DNA of 64,000 bases from Actinoplanes campanulatus (GTDB lineage Bacteria; Actinomycetota; Actinomycetes; Mycobacteriales; Micromonosporaceae): the NCBI RefSeq assembly GCF_014647795.1, contig NZ_BMPW01000011.1, positions 62,001 to 126,000 of the forward strand, read 5' to 3'. A program made the translations under genes and the position numbers. A model generated the notes under the pieces. That model saw only the letters and a list, made by a program, of their open reading frames with translations, had not been told where the DNA came from and ran no database searches. Below, in pieces: positions 60,036 to 64,000 of this stretch (positions are counted from its first letter, which is position 1; each line of letters opens with the position of its first letter).

Positions 60036-61214
60036 GTGACACCTGAGTTGTTGCAACTATTGCGGACCCCGGAGGGGTCGAAAGCCCTGGCCGTGGCGGC
60101 CGAGGTGACCGGCGGTGAGCCGCTCGCCGCGGCCTCGGCCATGCGGGCCCGGGGCTTCGGCGCGGAACTCGCCGCGGCCGCCTTGACCCAGGCTAGTTTG
60201 CGTGGGCGCGCCGCAGGCAAGTTCGGCCCGGACGCCGCCGCGATGTTCTTCACCCGGGCCGGGCTGGAGCAGGCGACGCGCGCGGCCGTCGCGGACCGGC
60301 GGGCGGCGCGGCTCGCCGCCGCCGGCGTTGAGACCCTCGCCGATCTGGGGTGCGGGCTGGGCTCCGACGCGCTGGCGGCGGCCCGGCACGGCATCTCCGT
60401 GTACGCCGTGGACGCCGACCCGCTGACCGCCGCCCTGGCCGCCGCGAACGCCGAGGCCGCCGGGCTGTCCGGCCGGATCACCGTGGAGTGCGCGGACGCG
60501 ACCACGGTCGAGGTCGAGCGGTACGGCGCGGTCTTCGCCGACCCGGCCCGCCGCCAGGCCGGCCGGGGCCGGGTGTTCGATCCGAAGGCCTACTCGCCGC
60601 CGTGGGACTTCATCGCCGGCCTGCCCGTACGGGTGCCCCGCACGGTGCTGAAACTGGCGCCCGGCATCGACCACGCTCTGCTGCCGCCGGGTGCCGAGGG
60701 GGAGTGGGTCAGTGTCGGCGGCGACCTGGTCGAGGCGGCCTTCTGGTGCGGCCCGCTGGCGTCCGCGGAGCGCCGGGCCACCCTGATCAGCGGCTCCGAG
60801 GTGACCGGGCTGACCGGCTCGGGCATGGAACGGGCGCCGGTCGGCCCGGTCGGCGCCTGGATCTACGACCTCGACCCGGCGGTGATCCGTTCGCACCTGG
60901 TCGCCGAGTTCGCCGCGAGTGTGGGCGGGTGGCTGGCCGACCCGGAGATCGCCTACGTCTACACCGACGAGCCGGTGGACACGCCGTTCGCCCGCCGCCT
61001 CGGGGTGACCGACGTGCTGCCGTTCTCGCTCAAGCGGCTGCGGGCGCTGCTGCGCGAGCGGGGCGTCGGGGTGCTGGAGATCCGCAAGCGCGGTTCGGCG
61101 CTGGTGCCCGACCAACTGCGCAAGGATCTCAAGCTGTCCGGTCCGAACACGGCGGGCCTGCTGCTGACCCGGGTGGAGGGGGCTCCCACGGCGCTCCTGA
61201 CAACAACGGCGTAA
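60036..61214 (+). CDS. SAM-dependent methyltransferase with THUMP-like C-terminus
   Basis: 392 aa. N-terminal helical region, SAM motif LADLGCGLGSDALAAA (about 87-102), an acidic FADPARRQAGRG motif after strand 4, and a C-terminal THUMP-like domain (LKRLRALLRERGVGVLEIRKRG). Substrate unknown; RNA is possible. GTG 60036 has GGGAGA 9 nt upstream; ATG 60027 is in frame but too close. Divergent from groES. Confidence 0.82.
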   Translation: MTPELLQLLRTPEGSKALAVAAEVTGGEPLAAASAMRARGFGAELAAAALTQASLRGRAAGKFGPDAAAMFFTRAGLEQATRAAVADRRAARLAAAGVETLADLGCGLGSDALAAARHGISVYAVDADPLTAALAAANAEAAGLSGRITVECADATTVEVERYGAVFADPARRQAGRGRVFDPKAYSPPWDFIAGLPVRVPRTVLKLAPGIDHALLPPGAEGEWVSVGGDLVEAAFWCGPLASAERRATLISGSEVTGLTGSGMERAPVGPVGAWIYDLDPAVIRSHLVAEFAASVGGWLADPEIAYVYTDEPVDTPFARRLGVTDVLPFSLKRLRALLRERGVGVLEIRKRGSALVPDQLRKDLKLSGPNTAGLLLTRVEGAPTALLTTTA

Positions 61215-61254
61215 CAGGTCGGAATCGGACGTGCGCGGAGATCGGCCGCGGTAG

Positions 61255-61260
61255 TACCGT
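61255..61260 (+). promoter_or_regulatory. -10 hexamer of a leaderless ybaK promoter
   Basis: TACCGT ends 7 nt before the ATG at 61268, with no ribosome-binding site in between. Confidence 0.4.
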
Positions 61261-61267
61261 GCCGCGC

Positions 61268-61759
61268 ATGGTCAAGAAAGCGGCCGGCACGCCGGCCACC
61301 GCCTTGCTCACCGCGGAGCGGGTGGCACACACCCTGCATCCGTACGACGTGTCGCCGGACGCCCCGCAGTACGGGGCGCTGGTGGCGCAGGCCCTCGGGG
61401 TCGAGCCGCACCGGCTGTTCAAGACGCTGGTGGCCGAGGTGGACGGCCGGCTCGTGGTCGGGGTGGTGCCGGTGACCGGCGATCTCGACCTGAAGGCGCT
61501 GGCGTCCGCGGCCGACGGCAAACGCGCGATCCTGGCCGACCGGGCCGCCGCCGAGCGCAGCAGTGGGTACGTGCGGGGCGGGATCAGCCCGCTCGGCCAG
61601 CGCAGACGACTGCCGACCGTGATCGATGACTCGGTCGACGGGCTGGCGACGATGTACGTCTCGGCCGGCCGCCGCGGCTTGCAGGTGGCGCTGGCGCCCG
61701 TCGATCTCATCCGGCTGACCGGTGCGACGGTCGCCCCGATCCGAGCGGCCGGATCTTAG
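61268..61759 (+). CDS. ybaK: Cys-tRNA(Pro) deacylase YbaK
   Basis: 163 aa trans-editing protein that removes mischarged Cys from tRNA-Pro. LHPYDVSPDAPQYGALVAQAL, GVEPHRLFKTLVAEV, and GYVRGGISPLGQRRRLPTVID are the family motifs. The longer upstream frame lies inside the methyltransferase gene. Normal length. Confidence 0.93.
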   Translation: MVKKAAGTPATALLTAERVAHTLHPYDVSPDAPQYGALVAQALGVEPHRLFKTLVAEVDGRLVVGVVPVTGDLDLKALASAADGKRAILADRAAAERSSGYVRGGISPLGQRRRLPTVIDDSVDGLATMYVSAGRRGLQVALAPVDLIRLTGATVAPIRAAGS

Positions 61760-62077
61760 TACCCGTCCGTTCTTCGCGGTTCGGCGCCCGGTCGGCGAAA
61801 ATACTACCTAGCGTTACGGTATGCCGATCGCGGGGCGACCTTGAGGGGTTGGACGGCGCCCTGGTGGCACGGGCGTGTTGCCGGATTGTTATCCCTCGCT
61901 ACGAGATAGACGGCCGTTGCGGCTTGTGTTCTCGGCCACGTTGGGAATACGTTGCCGGGCACAACAAACCGGTTCCTCATCCATCGGCGCTACGCAGAGA
62001 CACGGTGCTCCCAGGCGCCAATTCTCTGAAAAATCCGACACAAGGCCCCGGATTTACCCCCCGAAAGGAAATAAGGG
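61760..62077 (+). other. Upstream region of the sugar ABC operon
   Basis: 318 bases without a gene, less GC-rich than the surroundings. It probably holds the promoter and operator of the sugar transporter. GTTG/CAAC (around 61951-61967) forms a short imperfect inverted repeat, but I cannot name a regulator site. Ribosome-binding site AAAGGAAAT near 62063. Confidence 0.4.
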
Positions 62078-63178
62078 ATGCGTAAGGGACTGTTCGCCCT
62101 TGCCGCGGTCGGCCTGATGGCCGGCAGCATGGCCGCTTGCGGCACCGACGACGGTGGCGACACCGGCACCGACACCGGCACCAAGAGCTCCGCGGGCAAG
62201 GTCGGTGTGATCCTGCCCGACACCAAGAGCTCGGCCCGCTGGGCGACCGCCGACTTCAAGTACCTGACCGAGGCGTTCAAGGCGGCCGGTGTCGAGGCCG
62301 ACATCCAGAACGCCGAGGGTGACAAGACCCGGTTCACCACGATCGCCGACGGCATGATCGCCAGCGGCGTCAAGGTCCTGGTCATCGTCAACCTGGACTC
62401 CGGCACCGGTAAGGCCGTCCTGGAGAAGGCGAAGACCGCGGGTATCGCGACCATCGACTACGACCGCCTCACCCTCGGCGGCGGCGCGAACTACTACGTG
62501 TCGTTCGACAACACCGAGGTCGGCAAGCTCCAGGGCCAGGGCCTGGTGGACTGCCTCACCGAGAAGAAGGCGACCAAGCCGGTCGTGTCGTACCTCAACG
62601 GTTCGCCGACCGACAACAACGCCACCCTCTTCAAGCAGGGCTACGACTCGGTGCTCAAGCCGAAGTTCGACGCCGGCGAGTACGTCAAGGGCCCGGACCA
62701 GGACGTTCCGGACTGGGACAACGCCCAGGGCGGCACCATCTTCGAGCAGCAGCTGACCTCGAACAAGAACATCGCCGGTGTCCTGGCCGCCAACGACGGT
62801 CTCGGCAACGCCGCGATCCAGGTGCTCAAGAAGAACAAGCTGAACGGCAAGGTCCCGGTGACCGGCCAGGACGCCACCGTTCAGGGCCTGCAGAACATCC
62901 TCGCCGGCGACCAGTGCATGACGGTCTACAAGGCGATCAAGAAGGAGGCCGACGCGGCCGCCGAGCTGGCGATCGCCCTGGCCAAGCAGGAGACCCCGAG
63001 CACCGCCACCAAGACGGTTGTCGACCCGGAGAGCAAGGCGGAGGTCAAGTCCGTCCTGCTGACCCCGCAGTCGATCACCGCGGCCAACGTGAAGGACGTC
63101 GTCACCGACGGCTTCGTCACGAAGGAAGAGCTCTGCACCGCCGACTTCGCCGAGGCCTGCACCAAGGCCGGCATCTGA
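62078..63178 (+). CDS. Sugar ABC transporter binding lipoprotein (xylose/ribose type)
   Basis: 366 aa. Lipoprotein signal with lipobox GSMAAC (Cys21) and a Gly/Thr-rich linker. The periplasmic-binding-protein type I fold resembles XylF: KVGVILPDTKSSARW, GVKVLVIVNLDSG, IDYDRLTLGGGANYYVSFD, GVLAANDGLGNAAI, VTGQDA. Xylose is likely but not proven. Followed by a hairpin and the ATPase gene. Confidence 0.9.
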   Translation: MRKGLFALAAVGLMAGSMAACGTDDGGDTGTDTGTKSSAGKVGVILPDTKSSARWATADFKYLTEAFKAAGVEADIQNAEGDKTRFTTIADGMIASGVKVLVIVNLDSGTGKAVLEKAKTAGIATIDYDRLTLGGGANYYVSFDNTEVGKLQGQGLVDCLTEKKATKPVVSYLNGSPTDNNATLFKQGYDSVLKPKFDAGEYVKGPDQDVPDWDNAQGGTIFEQQLTSNKNIAGVLAANDGLGNAAIQVLKKNKLNGKVPVTGQDATVQGLQNILAGDQCMTVYKAIKKEADAAAELAIALAKQETPSTATKTVVDPESKAEVKSVLLTPQSITAANVKDVVTDGFVTKEELCTADFAEACTKAGI

Positions 63179-63220
63179 GTCTCGGCTGACCACCGAAAGC
63201 CGGACACCAACGGCTGAAGG

Positions 63221-63254
63221 CCGGCGCCGCCCGTGCTCGCGCGGGCGGCGCCGG
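63221..63254 (+). other. Intercistronic hairpin after the binding-protein gene
   Basis: CCGGCGCCGCCCG (63221-63233) pairs perfectly over 13 bp with CGGGCGGCGCCGG (63242-63254), loop of 8 nt, no T-run. Such hairpins stabilise the binding-protein mRNA or reduce read-through, giving more binding protein than ATPase. Confidence 0.75.
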
Positions 63255-63350
63255 AGTCGGTTCTACAGAACCTTCCCGTAGTCGGCCCCGCCACGACGAA
63301 GTGGCGCAGCCCACGACGGAACCCGGTCACCGAACGAAGGAGAACCATCA

Positions 63351-64000
63351 GTGGCCGCGACACCCCTCCTGGAGCTGCGCGGGATCGACAAGAGCTTCGG
63401 TCCCGTCCAGGTCCTCCACGACGTCGGTCTGAGCGTCTACCCGGGCGAGGTAACCGCCCTGGTCGGCGACAACGGCGCCGGAAAGTCCACGCTGGTCAAG
63501 TGCATCAGCGGCATCTACAGCATCGACGCGGGCACGGTCACCTTCGAAGGCCGGGAGGTGTCGGTCCACAACCCCCGGGACGCCGCCGCCCTCGGTATCG
63601 AGGTCGTCTACCAGGACCTCGCGCTCTGCGACAACCTGGACATCGTCCAGAACATGTTCCTCGGCCGCGAGAAGAAGCGCGGCATCGTCCTCGACGAGGC
63701 GACCATGGAGGAGATGGCCGGCGAGACACTGCGCAGCCTCTCCGTACGGACCGTGAAGTCGCTGCGCCAGCTCGTCTCCAGCCTCTCCGGTGGCCAGCGC
63801 CAGACCGTCGCGATCGCCAAGGCGGTGCTCTGGAACAGCCGGGTCGTCATCCTCGACGAGCCGACCGCCGCCCTCGGTGTGGCGCAGACCGCCCAGGTGC
63901 TCGAACTGGTCCGCCGGCTCGCCGACAACGGCCTCGGCGTGGTGCTGATCTCGCACAACATGAACGACGTCTTCGCGGTCTCCGACCGGATCGCCGCCCT
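63351..64000 (+). CDS. Sugar ABC transporter ATPase, 3' end cut off by window end
   Basis: 216 residues visible from GTG 63351 with AAGGAGA 7 nt upstream. MAATPLLELRGIDKSFGP, Walker A GDNGAGKST (39-47), YQDLALCDNLDIVQNMFLG, signature LSGGQRQTVAIAKAV (about 144), Walker B VVILDEPTAALGVAQT, and ISHNM. The TAALGVAQT form is typical of carbohydrate transporters of the XylG/RbsA group; this one seems to be the single-ATPase form unless a second domain follows. Confidence 0.93.
   Translation, partial: MAATPLLELRGIDKSFGPVQVLHDVGLSVYPGEVTALVGDNGAGKSTLVKCISGIYSIDAGTVTFEGREVSVHNPRDAAALGIEVVYQDLALCDNLDIVQNMFLGREKKRGIVLDEATMEEMAGETLRSLSVRTVKSLRQLVSSLSGGQRQTVAIAKAVLWNSRVVILDEPTAALGVAQTAQVLELVRRLADNGLGVVLISHNMNDVFAVSDRIAA

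Noticed and set aside
61849-62117. Short open frames before the sugar-binding protein gene
   Set aside because: Overlapping frames without ribosome-binding sites in a region better explained as promoter and operator.

Overview
This window is a stretch of a high-GC actinobacterial chromosome. Ribosomal gene order, a zinc-type S14, GTG/TTG starts, a full cvnABCD conservon, a MmpS-like protein, EspC-like secretion proteins, a GroEL with a His-rich tail, and CIRCE-controlled groESL all fit an actinomycete. Gene content and protein style suggest Micromonosporaceae (Actinoplanes-like). That family assignment is inference; no 16S rRNA or other decisive marker is present.

Layout. (1) 1-18668: the 3' part of tuf, then the S10, spc and alpha ribosomal clusters (rpsJ to rplO), secY-adk-map, a small DUF1707 membrane protein, infA-rpmJ-rpsM-rpsK-rpsD-rpoA-rplQ, all on the plus strand. 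Hairpins and promoters break this run into units: terminators after tuf, rplO, adk and rplQ, hairpins inside the spc cluster, and promoters before rpsJ, secY and infA. (2) 18754-22694: truA, an unknown membrane-anchored protein on the minus strand, an RsmC-like methyltransferase and an ABC-F ATPase. (3) 22738-28425: a TPP riboswitch and thiE-thiO-thiS-thiG-tenI-like-thiD-thiC, nearly complete de novo thiamine synthesis. (4) 28472-37268: an accessory block with a secreted barnase-type RNase, a membrane protein with a disordered tail, the conservon cvnABCD, a GNAT acetyltransferase, a 368-bp giant palindrome that looks like a MITE, and a uroporphyrinogen-III-synthase/winged-helix fusion. (5) 37897-57707: rplM-rpsI, glmM, DapC and a MmpS-like protein on the minus strand, glmS, a minus-strand EspC-like/17-codon/DUF1023-hydrolase module, then acpS-nnr-alr-hydrolase-tsaE-ung-tsaB-rimI-tsaD and a heterodimeric ABC exporter. 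(6) 57774-64000: groES-groEL (minus) under two CIRCE operators, a divergent methyltransferase, a YbaK-type deacylase, and the start of a sugar ABC transporter (binding protein and ATPase, the latter cut by the window end).

The genes are mostly core functions: translation, protein export, tRNA t6A modification (tsaB, tsaD, tsaE), cell-wall amino sugars and D-alanine (glmM, glmS, alr), lysine/DAP synthesis and cofactor synthesis. Many adjacent genes overlap by 1, 4 or 8 nt (ATGA, GTGA, TTGA, TGATG), which indicates translational coupling. Several operon-first genes carry a TAnnnT -10 hexamer only 6-8 nt before the start codon, which indicates leaderless transcripts.

The most notable items beyond routine annotation are the giant intergenic palindrome (35756-36123), the 17-codon ORF that bridges the EspC-like gene and the hydrolase with ATGA overlaps on both sides (45938-45991), an inverted pair of DnaA boxes in front of acpS (46343-46365), the structured S10 leader with a 16-bp palindrome, and the very asymmetric ATP sites of the ABC exporter. 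I see no CRISPR array, tRNA or rRNA gene, prophage or IS transposase in the window.
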